Of a stretch of DNA of 64,000 nt, positions 52,689 through 61,348 are shown piece after piece; position 1 is the first letter of the stretch, and each line of letters opens with the position of its first letter. The stretch is taken from positions 186,001 through 250,000 of the forward strand of contig CAYWLG010000005.1 of assembly GCA_964459385.1 (NCBI GenBank). The letters run 5' to 3'. Made by a program: the position numbers and the translations under genes. This DNA is from UBA6107 sp964459385 (GTDB lineage: Bacteria; Chloroflexota; Anaerolineae; Anaerolineales; Anaerolineaceae). The notes under the pieces were generated by a model. It was not told the origin of the DNA and did not search any database. It saw only the letters and a list, made by a program, of their open reading frames with translations.

Positions 52689-54329
52689 CTATAGGGATAC
52701 GCTGGCGCTAAGGGAACAACGAAAGCCAACATAATTACCAGTAAAAGATGGATAGTTCCAGTCGCGGTCGGCAGACCGTCCGATGTTCACCAAATTAAAC
52801 CACGATCCCCCGCGCAGGACTTTACTTAGCCCTGAAGTTGAGCCAGGCGGGTTGTCCGTGGAACTCTGGCTGTAATAGGAACCACTATACCAGTCTGCAA
52901 CCCATTCCCAAACGTTTCCAGCCATATCCAACACACCATATGGGCTCATTCCTTCTAGATAGTTTCCCACTGGTGTTGTGCCTCCCAACTTGCCATCGTA
53001 ATTGGCAAATTTAGTACTTGGTGCTTGATTCCCCCACGGGTAGATTCGTCCATCCGTCCCCCGTGCTGCTTTCTCCCACTGCGCTTCTGTCGGTAAGCCT
53101 ACTTTATGGTTGACCACTTTGCTCAACCATTTACAAAACGCTTCGGCATCTTGCCAGCTCACATTGACTATAGGGTGATCTGCTTTCTCTTTAGAAAAAT
53201 TATTGTTAATCCAGCCATTCGGCGTTTTCCTGTTAGTTTCTTTTGTAAATACTTGATATTGTTTGTTCGTGACCGGATACTTTCCGATCCAGAATTCATC
53301 CAGGTACACTTGATGCTGCGGTTGTTCATCACTTTGTGCTGCTTTATCCACTTTTGGGTCACTCCCCATCCAGAACTCCCCTGCTGGCACTTTCACAAAC
53401 TCCATCGTGACCCCGTTTGCAATCTTCAAGGTGATCACATTCGCTTTGGAAATAGTCTCCCCAGTTTCTTTGACCTCTTTCACTTCGATTCGATCTGTTG
53501 TTCTTCCACCCACTGTCTGCTTTGAATTTCTCTCATCAATTATTTGATAAAATGCCTGCGCATCCTGCGGCCGTTCTGCAGGATCTTTACTCAAACTCTT
53601 CGCCAACCTATCACTCATTCCGGTCGGTACATCCGCCTTCCAGGTCTTTGGCATCTTTGGCCCATCGATCAACACCTGGGTCAGGATCTCGTCCGGCGTA
53701 TCCCCTGCAAACAAAGGGTCTCCTGTCAGCAGCTCCACCAATATGCATCCCAGTGAGTAGACGTCAGTAGCCGGGCTGGCGGGTGGTTTGCCCCGCCACA
53801 ATTCCGGGGCACGGTAGGCCGGCGTGCCGGCAATGCTCATGCTTGAGGACGCTCCCGATACCTGCACCGCCCGTGCCAGACCAAAATCACTGATCACGGC
53901 ATTCCCTTCTGCATCAAACAATACATTCGCCGGTTTCATGTCTCGATGGACCAGCCCTGATTTATGTGCCTGTTGTAGACCCGCACAAACCTGTTTGAGG
54001 ATGGCTAAACTCTTTTCGTAACCGAGTGCGCCTCCTTTTTGTAAAAGCTGTTGCAGACTCCCCCCTGACAGATATCGCATGGAAATGAACACCCGTCCAT
54101 CTGTTTCGCCCAGATCATAGATCATAACAATATTGGGGTGTTCCAGTGTGGCCAGCGTTCGTGCTTCTTTTTTGAAGCGTTCTACAAAGCTCTCCTCCAC
54201 CATCAACTGTGGGTGCAACACCTTGAGTGCCACCTCGCGTCCAAGCGACGTATCAATGGCCCGGTAAACCGTGCCAAAGCCGCCGCGTCCAAGCTGTTCA
54301 TGAAGTTCGTATTTGCCAAGTTGGGTCAT
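52689..54329 (-). CDS. Cytoplasmic Ser/Thr kinase with C-terminal FGE-like domain (2)
   Basis: A 546-aa protein. Kinase at 7-265 (GRGGFGTV, Lys36, HRDMKPANVL, SDFGLARA), then a short charged linker and an FGE-like domain (305-546: FVKVPAGEFWMGSDPK ... PVTNKQYQVF ... GLPTEAQWEKAARG, with LRGGSWFNLVN up to GFRCSL). No TM helix is present, unlike three of its paralogues, so the FGE-like part is in the cytoplasm. The FGE catalytic Cys pair is missing. GGAG lies 9 bases before the ATG, in a leader also found before gene 3. Confidence 0.88.
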   Translation of the reverse strand: MTQLGKYELHEQLGRGGFGTVYRAIDTSLGREVALKVLHPQLMVEESFVERFKKEARTLATLEHPNIVMIYDLGETDGRVFISMRYLSGGSLQQLLQKGGALGYEKSLAILKQVCAGLQQAHKSGLVHRDMKPANVLFDAEGNAVISDFGLARAVQVSGASSSMSIAGTPAYRAPELWRGKPPASPATDVYSLGCILVELLTGDPLFAGDTPDEILTQVLIDGPKMPKTWKADVPTGMSDRLAKSLSKDPAERPQDAQAFYQIIDERNSKQTVGGRTTDRIEVKEVKETGETISKANVITLKIANGVTMEFVKVPAGEFWMGSDPKVDKAAQSDEQPQHQVYLDEFWIGKYPVTNKQYQVFTKETNRKTPNGWINNNFSKEKADHPIVNVSWQDAEAFCKWLSKVVNHKVGLPTEAQWEKAARGTDGRIYPWGNQAPSTKFANYDGKLGGTTPVGNYLEGMSPYGVLDMAGNVWEWVADWYSGSYYSQSSTDNPPGSTSGLSKVLRGGSWFNLVNIGRSADRDWNYPSFTGNYVGFRCSLSASVSL

Positions 54330-54430
54330 TGGGTTATTCTCCAGCTAAAATATTTCAAACCGTCAGCTTTGTAAGATCGAGGAGATCAGGAACAAATTCA
54401 TTGCAGGTCCCCAAAGAAGATACACTGGCG

Positions 54431-56077
54431 TTAAGGGAACAGAGAACAGCGAAAACCGATGAGATTGTTCGAAGCCAAAGGATAGTCCCTGCGGCGGTAG
54501 GCGGAGCGAATGTAGTACCCATTACCGCCCCACGAGCCCCCACGCAGAGATCTTTCATTCCCGGATACCGGGCCAGAGGGGTCATTTGCTGGACTTTGAC
54601 TGTAATAGGAACCACTGTACCAGTCTGCAACCCATTCCCATACATTTCCCGCCATGTCTAATGCCCCATAGGGGCTCGCACCCGCCGGGTAACTGCCTAC
54701 CTCAGCCGTATCCCCGACATTTGAATCATAATTTGCCAGGATTGAATCAGGTGCTTGATTTCCCCACGGATAGATTCGTCCATCTGTCCCCCGCGCCGCT
54801 TTCTCCCACTGCGCTTCGATCGGTAAGCCTATCTTCTTCATTGTTTTTTCACTCAACCATTTACAAAACGCTTTGGCATCATACCAGCTCACATTGACTA
54901 CAGGATGGTCTGCTTTCGCTTTAGGAAAATCATTGTTGTTCCAGCCAACAGGTGGTCTCCTGTTGGTCTCTTTCACAAATACTTGATATTGTTTATTCGT
55001 GATCGGATACTTTCCGATCCAGTATTCATCCAGGTACACTCGATGCTGCGGCTGTGCATCACTTTGTGCTGATATATCCACTTTTGGGTCACTCCCCATC
55101 CAAAACTCCCCCGCTGGCACTTTCACAAACTCCATCGTGACACCATCGCCCAAATCCAGCTTGAGTTCCTGAACGCGACCAGTTATGGCCAATTTCTCTT
55201 TCCAGTTTATATCAATTTGCGAATCATTTACTTTATCCCCAAACTGAACTTCAATTTTCTTATCAGGAATGCTCTCCTTTTTTTCAAGTTGTATAAAAAA
55301 TTGCTTGGCATCTCCAGGTCGGTTTTTTCCATCCTTGGATAATGCTTCTGCCAGGACTGCACCGATTGTATCAGGGACTCCGTCCGGCCATGTCTTTGGT
55401 AGTTGCGGACCGTCCACCAGGTGCTGTGTGATGATCTCATCCGGTGTTTCGCCATCAAACAATACTTTCCCGGTAAGCATTTCCACCAACATGCATCCCA
55501 GTGAGTAAACATCAGTAGCCGGGAAGGCGGGTGGTTTCCCGCGCCACAACTCCGGGGCACGGTAGGCCGGCGTGCCGGCAATGCTCATGCTCGAGGATGC
55601 CCCAGATACCTGCACCGCCCGTGCCAGACCAAAATCACTGATCACGGCGTTTCCCTTGGCATCAAATAACACGTTCGCCGGTTTGATGTCGCGATGCACC
55701 AATCCTTGTTCGTGTGCCACCTGCAGACCTTCACAGACTTGCTTCATGATCGTCAGGCTCTGTTCGTATGTAAAGGCCTTCTCCTTGTGCAATCTTTGCT
55801 GCAAACTTCCACCGGGTAAATATCGCATGGCAATGAACACTCGCCCATCGGTTTCGCCCAGATCATAGATCGTAACAATATTTGGGTGCTCCAGTGTGGC
55901 CAGCGTTCGCGCTTCTTTCTTGAAGCGCTCTACAAAGCTCTCGTCCACCATCAACTGTGGGTGCAACACCTTGAGTGCAACCTCGCGTCCCAGAGTGGTA
56001 TCAATGGCTCGGTAAACCGTGCCAAAGCCGCCTTTCCCTAGTTGTTCATGGAGTTCATATTTGCCAAGTTGAGTCAT
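54431..56077 (-). CDS. Cytoplasmic Ser/Thr kinase with C-terminal FGE-like domain (3)
   Basis: A 548-aa close relative of gene 2, with long near-identical stretches in both kinase and FGE-like parts. The kinase is complete (GKGGFGTV, Lys36, HRDIKPANVL, SDFGLARA). The C-terminus ends at GFRCSLFP, about eight residues shorter than the others. No TM helix; no FGE Cys pair. The linker (about 265-300) is the most diverged part between 2 and 3. It shares a leader of roughly 30 bases (CTCCAGCTAAAATATTTCAA on the plus strand) with gene 2, showing tandem duplication. Confidence 0.88.
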   Translation of the reverse strand: MTQLGKYELHEQLGKGGFGTVYRAIDTTLGREVALKVLHPQLMVDESFVERFKKEARTLATLEHPNIVTIYDLGETDGRVFIAMRYLPGGSLQQRLHKEKAFTYEQSLTIMKQVCEGLQVAHEQGLVHRDIKPANVLFDAKGNAVISDFGLARAVQVSGASSSMSIAGTPAYRAPELWRGKPPAFPATDVYSLGCMLVEMLTGKVLFDGETPDEIITQHLVDGPQLPKTWPDGVPDTIGAVLAEALSKDGKNRPGDAKQFFIQLEKKESIPDKKIEVQFGDKVNDSQIDINWKEKLAITGRVQELKLDLGDGVTMEFVKVPAGEFWMGSDPKVDISAQSDAQPQHRVYLDEYWIGKYPITNKQYQVFVKETNRRPPVGWNNNDFPKAKADHPVVNVSWYDAKAFCKWLSEKTMKKIGLPIEAQWEKAARGTDGRIYPWGNQAPDSILANYDSNVGDTAEVGSYPAGASPYGALDMAGNVWEWVADWYSGSYYSQSPANDPSGPVSGNERSLRGGSWGGNGYYIRSAYRRRDYPLASNNLIGFRCSLFP

Positions 56078-56159
56078 TGGGTTATTCTCCAGCTAAAATA
56101 TTTCAAACTATCCGCCATACAGAGTTAAGAAGACTAGAAATCAGATTCATCGCGGGCCA

Positions 56160-58028
56160 CTACTGAGATTCACTAGCACTTAGGGAACAGCGAAAACCTA
56201 TGTTGCTGCTCGCACTCGAAGGACTATCTTTGCTCCGGTAAGCAGAGCGAATGTTGTAAATATAGTTTGTCCATGATCCACCACGCAGAACATGAAATTC
56301 TCCTAAAGTTGACCCTATAGGATTGGATTGGCTTTGGCTATAATAAATTCTGTTGTAATACCAGTCCGCCACCCATTCCCATACGTTACCCGCCATATCC
56401 TTCACCTTATATGGGCTGTCCCCAAACGGGTAATTACCCGCTTCGGTTGTATCCCCTACAATACTGTTGTAATTTGTCAGAAAAGAATCAGGAGAGTTAT
56501 TTCCCCATGGGTAAACTTGCCCATCTGTTCCTCGGGCTGCTTTTTCCCATTGAGCTTCGCTGGGTAATTGACGGCCTGCCCACTTGCAATAAGCCTGCGC
56601 CTGATCCCAGTCCACATAAATTACCGGGTAATCGTAGTAAGTAAAATTTCCATAGTAAAAACTTCGCGTGTTTGAGGAATTATTTGACGGAGGTGTACAA
56701 GCTCCTTCATTTACACATAGTTCATACATCCCATTAGTTACCTCTGTCTGATCGATCCAGTAGGCATCCAAGTACACCGTGTGCTGAGGATGCTCGTCAT
56801 CTTCTCCTACCGCGTCAGGCGAACCCATGAGGAAGTCACCAGAAGGCACATAGACCATCGTCATATTGTCAATTGAAGAGACCCGAGTTGAACCAATATC
56901 TAGAATTGGAGTAGCGGTGGGAGCTTTTATAATGATCGGGGTTTGCGTAACAACTGCCATCGGCGCAGCAGTAGGTACTGTCTCAGGAGTAAACCAGCCA
57001 CTAGCCACACCGATCATCAGAATTACAGATGCAATTCCAGTCAATCCAACTGCCAATCCTACCAAAGCAAAATGCCAAGTCTTTGGTTTTATTTCTTGTG
57101 GAAGCGGTATGTACTGAGGGTAAGTGACAGGATTTGGTGTTTTCACCTCTTCGGGTCTACCCAATATAGATTCTGCATTAGGCTCCTTTATTATTAGGGA
57201 GGAAATTGGCATCGCCTTGCCTTCCTCCAGTCTTATTGCTACGAAGGCCTTGTTCAATTCAGTGGCCATCTGGTAACGGTCTTCAGGATTCTTCTCCAGA
57301 GCCTTCTCAAGTACCGTCCGTACTTTTTCGGGAAGTTCATCTGAAATCAGTGGCCCCACCATCAAATGTTGGGTAATTATTTCATCCGGCGTATTCCCAT
57401 CAAAAAGCACTTTCCCGGTCAGCATCTCATAAAACACACAGCCTAATGAATATACGTCCGTGGCCGGGCTCGCAGGCGGTTTACCTCTCCATAGCTCGGG
57501 CGCCCGATAGGCCGGTGTGCCTGCTCCTACACCACTATTTTCTCCCGATGAGCTTGATGCCCGGATCGCCTTCGCCAACCCAAAATCTCCCAATACGGCA
57601 TGACCATCACTATCGAATAGTATATTCGCGGGTTTGATATCTCGATGTACCAATCCTTTTTTGTGTGCCACTTCCAACCCGACACAGATTTCACCCATGA
57701 TCTTTACGGCTTCATCAAAGGGAAGTGCCCCTTCTTTTTCCAGCCGTTCTTTGAGTGAACCACCTGAAAGGTATTTCATGGCGATAAACACCCGTCCGTC
57801 AACCTCACCCATCTCGTAGATCGTAACGATGCTTGGACTATCTAAAGACGCCACCATCCTGGCTTCATTGCGAAATCGCTCCAGAAAATCAGGCTCAGTG
57901 GTTAGCTGCGGGTGCAGCACCTTCAAGGCCACCTCGCGTACCAGAGTGGTATCGATGGCCCGGTACACCGTGCCAAAGCCACCTTTCCCTAGTTGTTCAT
58001 GAAGTTCGTATTTGCCAAGTTGGGTCAT
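56160..58028 (-). CDS. Membrane Ser/Thr kinase with extracellular FGE-like domain (4)
   Basis: A 622-aa protein. Kinase at 7-270 (GKGGFGTV, Lys36, HRDIKPANIL, GDFGLAKA), TM helix near 325-350 (LVGLAVGLTGIASVILMIG), a Thr/Pro-rich stalk, then an FGE-like domain (about 390-622: VPSGDFLMGSPDAVG ... TEVTNGMYELCVNEG ... QLPSEAQWEKAARG, LRGGSWTNYIYN up to GFRCSL). No FGE Cys pair. The middle of the kinase domain matches gene 1 base for base (570 bases), but linker and TM do not, so the domain was copied on its own. The ribosome-binding site is weak. Confidence 0.88.
   Translation of the reverse strand: MTQLGKYELHEQLGKGGFGTVYRAIDTTLVREVALKVLHPQLTTEPDFLERFRNEARMVASLDSPSIVTIYEMGEVDGRVFIAMKYLSGGSLKERLEKEGALPFDEAVKIMGEICVGLEVAHKKGLVHRDIKPANILFDSDGHAVLGDFGLAKAIRASSSSGENSGVGAGTPAYRAPELWRGKPPASPATDVYSLGCVFYEMLTGKVLFDGNTPDEIITQHLMVGPLISDELPEKVRTVLEKALEKNPEDRYQMATELNKAFVAIRLEEGKAMPISSLIIKEPNAESILGRPEEVKTPNPVTYPQYIPLPQEIKPKTWHFALVGLAVGLTGIASVILMIGVASGWFTPETVPTAAPMAVVTQTPIIIKAPTATPILDIGSTRVSSIDNMTMVYVPSGDFLMGSPDAVGEDDEHPQHTVYLDAYWIDQTEVTNGMYELCVNEGACTPPSNNSSNTRSFYYGNFTYYDYPVIYVDWDQAQAYCKWAGRQLPSEAQWEKAARGTDGQVYPWGNNSPDSFLTNYNSIVGDTTEAGNYPFGDSPYKVKDMAGNVWEWVADWYYNRIYYSQSQSNPIGSTLGEFHVLRGGSWTNYIYNIRSAYRSKDSPSSASSNIGFRCSLSASESQ
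57351..57920 (-). repeat. Kinase-domain tract matching gene FGE-1, copy 2
   Basis: Counterpart of 45207-45776. The tract begins at the TGGCCCCACC segment, just after the kinase C-lobe on the coding strand, and ends near the N-lobe beta strands, where two substitutions precede full divergence. Confidence 0.88.
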
Positions 58029-58149
58029 AACTTATCTCACTTTTATAATGTGGGGGCAAATCCCCTCGCGAAGCACACCCGAAGGGTGCCTAGCCCGCCC
58101 CAGAAGTACAGAAATCAGAAGATCAAAATTTAAGTTCATTTCATATCCC

Positions 58150-60096
58150 CTAAGGGGATACGCTGGTACTAAGAGAACAGCGAAAACCAAAGTTAATGAA
58201 GCTGAATCCGTCGAAGTTGTTTTTCGTTAGCATAGGATCAAAACCAGAGCGATTGGCAACACGCAGTTCATATCCAGAATTGTTGTTCCACGAGCCCCCG
58301 CGCAAGGAACGGTCAGTTCCTGATGATGGCCCAGTTGGATTCTTATTTGTGCTGTTGGCATAATAATTCTCATCATACCAGTCCATCACCCACTCCCACA
58401 CGTTCCCTGCCATGTCTAGCGCCCCATACGGACTGGCCCCTGCTGAGTAACTCCCCACTTCAGTTGTATCCCATACATCACCATTGTAATTTGCCAGGGC
58501 AGAATCAGGATTCTGATTCCCCCACGGGTAAGTTCTACCATCTGTCCCACGTGCTGCTTTCTCCCACTGCGCTTCCGTGGGCAGTTCTCTCCCTGCCCAA
58601 TGGCAATACGCATTCGCCTGATTCCAACTCACACGTATTACCGGGTAACTATCAAATTCTGAATTCCCATAATATGAGCCATGAGTATTAGAGGAATTAT
58701 CGGACGGTGCTGCGCAGGCTCCTGCCGTTACACACTTTTCATACATCGCATTGGTTACTTCAGTCTGATCGATCCAGTAGGCATCCAGGTACACTGTGTG
58801 CTGCGGGTGTTCATCCGGGTCACCCACATCATCCGGCGAGCCCATCAAGAAATTTCCTTCTGGTACATAAACCATTGTCATACCATCAACAGATGAGATC
58901 TGCGTCGAGATGGGCACAGCGGTTGAGCCGGGCAGGCTCGTTTCGGTAGGTAAGAGGGTAATTTGTGCAGTATATGTCAGGGCTGTTACTACAGAAGTTA
59001 TAGGGGTGGCTGTTGGGGTTGCGGGAAGACTGAACCAGCCCCTAGCAGAACCTGCGATAAACACCAATATTGCGATTCCCGCGCCTGCTATCGCACCAAT
59101 AAGCCAGGGCTTTGGGTTCCTTATTGAAAGGAACGGCTTTTCTACTAACTTGGGCGGCTGGGGAGGCTTTATTGGAACGGAGGGCAGTTCTTCCACTGCC
59201 TCCTGCTCATTCCTTTTTGTCAGTAGATTTGATTCTTTACACGTGGAGGACTCTTTCGACGCGGGTGTTTCCTGAGGTTTGGTTTCTTTCCTTTCCAGTG
59301 CCTTGAGTTTGGAGGTAAACTCACTTATGGTCTTGTAGCGATCCGCTGGCTCCATGGCTAAGGTCCGCAACAACACCGTCTTCGTTTGCGCTGGCAGCAT
59401 TTCGTCAAGCTGTGGCCCATCCAGCACATGTTTTGTCATCATATCAGCAGGACTATCGCCCTCGAACAATATCTTGCCAGTGAGCATCTCGTAAAAGATG
59501 CAGCCCGTGCTGTAGATATCGGATGCGGGTGAGGCTGGTCTTCCGCGCCAAATTTCTGGCGCCATGTAGGCAGGTGTACCCAGCATGATTCCAGATGAGC
59601 TCAAGCTGGTGCTGCTTTCCTCAGACAATGATTTGGCAAAGCCCAGGTCAGCTACCCTCACCGAGCCATCCTCATCGAAAAGAATATTACGCGGTTTGAG
59701 ATCGCGGTGAATAATGCCTCGTTCATGAGCATAATCCACTCCCCGACCTGCCTGTTCGAGAATATTTATCGCCGTTTTTTCATCCCAAGGGCCATTTTGA
59801 TCGATCCGATCCTTCAGCGAGCCACCCGGCATGTACTTCATGACCAGGAAGAATCGACCGTTGTCTTCGCCAAAATCCACCACCGGTACAAGATTGGGAT
59901 GATCCAGTTTGGCGGCTAATTGCGCTTCTTGCTTGAACCTTGCCAGAAAGATGTTATCTGAAACAAGCAACGGGTGAAGCACCTTCACGGCCCGTTCCAC
60001 ATCCAAAACCGTATCCAGAGCGCGGTACACCGTGCCAAAGCCACCTTTGCCAATTTCAGCCAGGATCTTATATTTCCCAATGAAAATATCTGCCAT
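58150..60096 (-). CDS. Membrane Ser/Thr kinase with extracellular FGE-like domain (5)
   Basis: A 648-aa protein, the first kinase of the array. Kinase at 8-270: GKGGFGTV, AVKVLHP with the catalytic Lys, HRDLKPRNILF; the magnesium loop reads ADLGFAK, so DFG is replaced by DLG. One TM helix (about 338-358, AIAGAGIAILVFIAGSARGWF) and a Thr/Pro-rich stalk precede the FGE-like ectodomain (about 415-648). Its C-terminal variable loop is about nine residues longer than in the paralogues (FDPMLTKNNFDGFSFINFGF). No FGE Cys pair. GAGAGGG gives a strong start. It lies 15 bases after the VWA gene. Confidence 0.88.
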   Translation of the reverse strand: MADIFIGKYKILAEIGKGGFGTVYRALDTVLDVERAVKVLHPLLVSDNIFLARFKQEAQLAAKLDHPNLVPVVDFGEDNGRFFLVMKYMPGGSLKDRIDQNGPWDEKTAINILEQAGRGVDYAHERGIIHRDLKPRNILFDEDGSVRVADLGFAKSLSEESSTSLSSSGIMLGTPAYMAPEIWRGRPASPASDIYSTGCIFYEMLTGKILFEGDSPADMMTKHVLDGPQLDEMLPAQTKTVLLRTLAMEPADRYKTISEFTSKLKALERKETKPQETPASKESSTCKESNLLTKRNEQEAVEELPSVPIKPPQPPKLVEKPFLSIRNPKPWLIGAIAGAGIAILVFIAGSARGWFSLPATPTATPITSVVTALTYTAQITLLPTETSLPGSTAVPISTQISSVDGMTMVYVPEGNFLMGSPDDVGDPDEHPQHTVYLDAYWIDQTEVTNAMYEKCVTAGACAAPSDNSSNTHGSYYGNSEFDSYPVIRVSWNQANAYCHWAGRELPTEAQWEKAARGTDGRTYPWGNQNPDSALANYNGDVWDTTEVGSYSAGASPYGALDMAGNVWEWVMDWYDENYYANSTNKNPTGPSSGTDRSLRGGSWNNNSGYELRVANRSGFDPMLTKNNFDGFSFINFGFRCSLSTSVSP

Positions 60097-60110
60097 TAAA
60101 ACCCTCTCTT

Positions 60111-61334
60111 TTATTTCCGCGTTTTGATCCTTTGGGTCGAACCGCAGATCTGGCAGGCACCGGGTTCAGTCAGCACCGCACCGCATTTCCCACATTTTTC
60201 GACAAATTCAAGGGCCTTTTTCCGCGAGCGGATCAAGCTGAATACCGCCCCAGCTAAAACCATGAGAATTAGAAGATCCGCCCAAATATTTTGAAGCAAC
60301 CAATTGACAAGATTGAAATTACCTGATTCCATCTGGTCATTTTGAACAGATTCAGTCACTACGGGGGTAATTTCTGCAGCGGTCGGCTCTGGGGTTGAAG
60401 CAAGTGGAATTTGGCCCATTTTCGCTTCGGCAAGCGCCTCACTACCGGCAGACTCTAGTCTAAATGAAATGTTATGACTCTTGCCATCGGACGGTAAGGA
60501 AGATGAATAATTTGCGGTGTAGTCTGTTTTGAGTAAAATGGCCATGTTATAAAAAAGGTCACTTAGTTCAGATGAACGCGGTGTGGAACGGTAAAAACCA
60601 CCTGTTTCACTGGTGAGGGATTGCAGATACTTTTCGTCAATATCGCTGCCCAGGCCTATGGCAAAGATAGGGATGCCCGCCTCTTTGGCAAGAGAGATCC
60701 CCGCCTGTGGATCACCTACATTCGCAGGGTCATTCTTGCCATCCGTAAAGAGCAAAATCGCACGATGCCCCGCTGGCAATGCTGATACCATCTTCACCGC
60801 TTTTTCTACCGCGTTGTAAACCTCTGTTCCCCCGCTTGCGGTCAATCCTTCGATCAAGTCATAGGCATTGACCAGGTCATTTGAAAAGCCCACCTCTTTT
60901 TTAACATTGATACTGGCCGGATCGGTATCAACCTTATCAGAGAACGCGATCACTGCCGCTTCGTCAGATTTATTCAACCTATCCAAAAATCGGTTGGCGG
61001 CATTTTTTGCGTCTGTCAGCGGCTGACCAGCCATGGACCCAGACACATCGAGGACAAGCACCACAGAAAGCTGGGCATCGGTATTGGCTACCAGTGAAAC
61101 CGGGTGAATTTCTGACAAGTTGTCTTCTTGAATAAATATATTGTCCGTCGTCAGATCAGTTAACGGTATGCCATTAGAATCCCATGCCGTAAAATTCACT
61201 AAAACGGTCGGGAAGTTGGTAGAATCCACAGTCGAGATATTCAAAAAGATCGGTGAATCTGCAAAGCAAGGAATCACACTAAGAACCAGCAAACAAAGTG
61301 TAACGAAAATCGAAAGTATCAGTCGTTTATTCAT
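60111..61334 (-). CDS. VWA domain protein with C-terminal TM helix and zinc ribbon
   Basis: A 407-aa exported protein. Signal peptide at 1-25 (MNKRLILSIFVTLCLLVLS), then a beta-rich start, then a von Willebrand A domain with a complete MIDAS (Asp96-x-Ser98-x-Ser100 in LDVSGSMAG, and LLFTDGKND). A TM helix near 350-368 is followed by a short cytoplasmic zinc ribbon (CGKCGAVL ... CQICGS). The VWA part should bind a ligand or protein outside and the ribbon a partner inside. The start at 61334 lies behind GGGGG, 14 bases after the SPFH-like gene; a longer reading overlaps that gene. Confidence 0.88.
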   Translation of the reverse strand: MNKRLILSIFVTLCLLVLSVIPCFADSPIFLNISTVDSTNFPTVLVNFTAWDSNGIPLTDLTTDNIFIQEDNLSEIHPVSLVANTDAQLSVVLVLDVSGSMAGQPLTDAKNAANRFLDRLNKSDEAAVIAFSDKVDTDPASINVKKEVGFSNDLVNAYDLIEGLTASGGTEVYNAVEKAVKMVSALPAGHRAILLFTDGKNDPANVGDPQAGISLAKEAGIPIFAIGLGSDIDEKYLQSLTSETGGFYRSTPRSSELSDLFYNMAILLKTDYTANYSSSLPSDGKSHNISFRLESAGSEALAEAKMGQIPLASTPEPTAAEITPVVTESVQNDQMESGNFNLVNWLLQNIWADLLILMVLAGAVFSLIRSRKKALEFVEKCGKCGAVLTEPGACQICGSTQRIKTRK

Positions 61335-61348
61335 ACGCCCCCATAAAG

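Noticed and set aside
44007..60096. An active diversity-generating retroelement
   Set aside because: No reverse transcriptase or template repeat in the window, and differences between copies are not limited to adenine positions; kept only as a hypothesis about origin.
44007..60096. A CRISPR array or phage-defence island
   Set aside because: No short regularly spaced repeats and no nuclease, methylase or Cas-like genes; repeats here are paralogous kinase domains.
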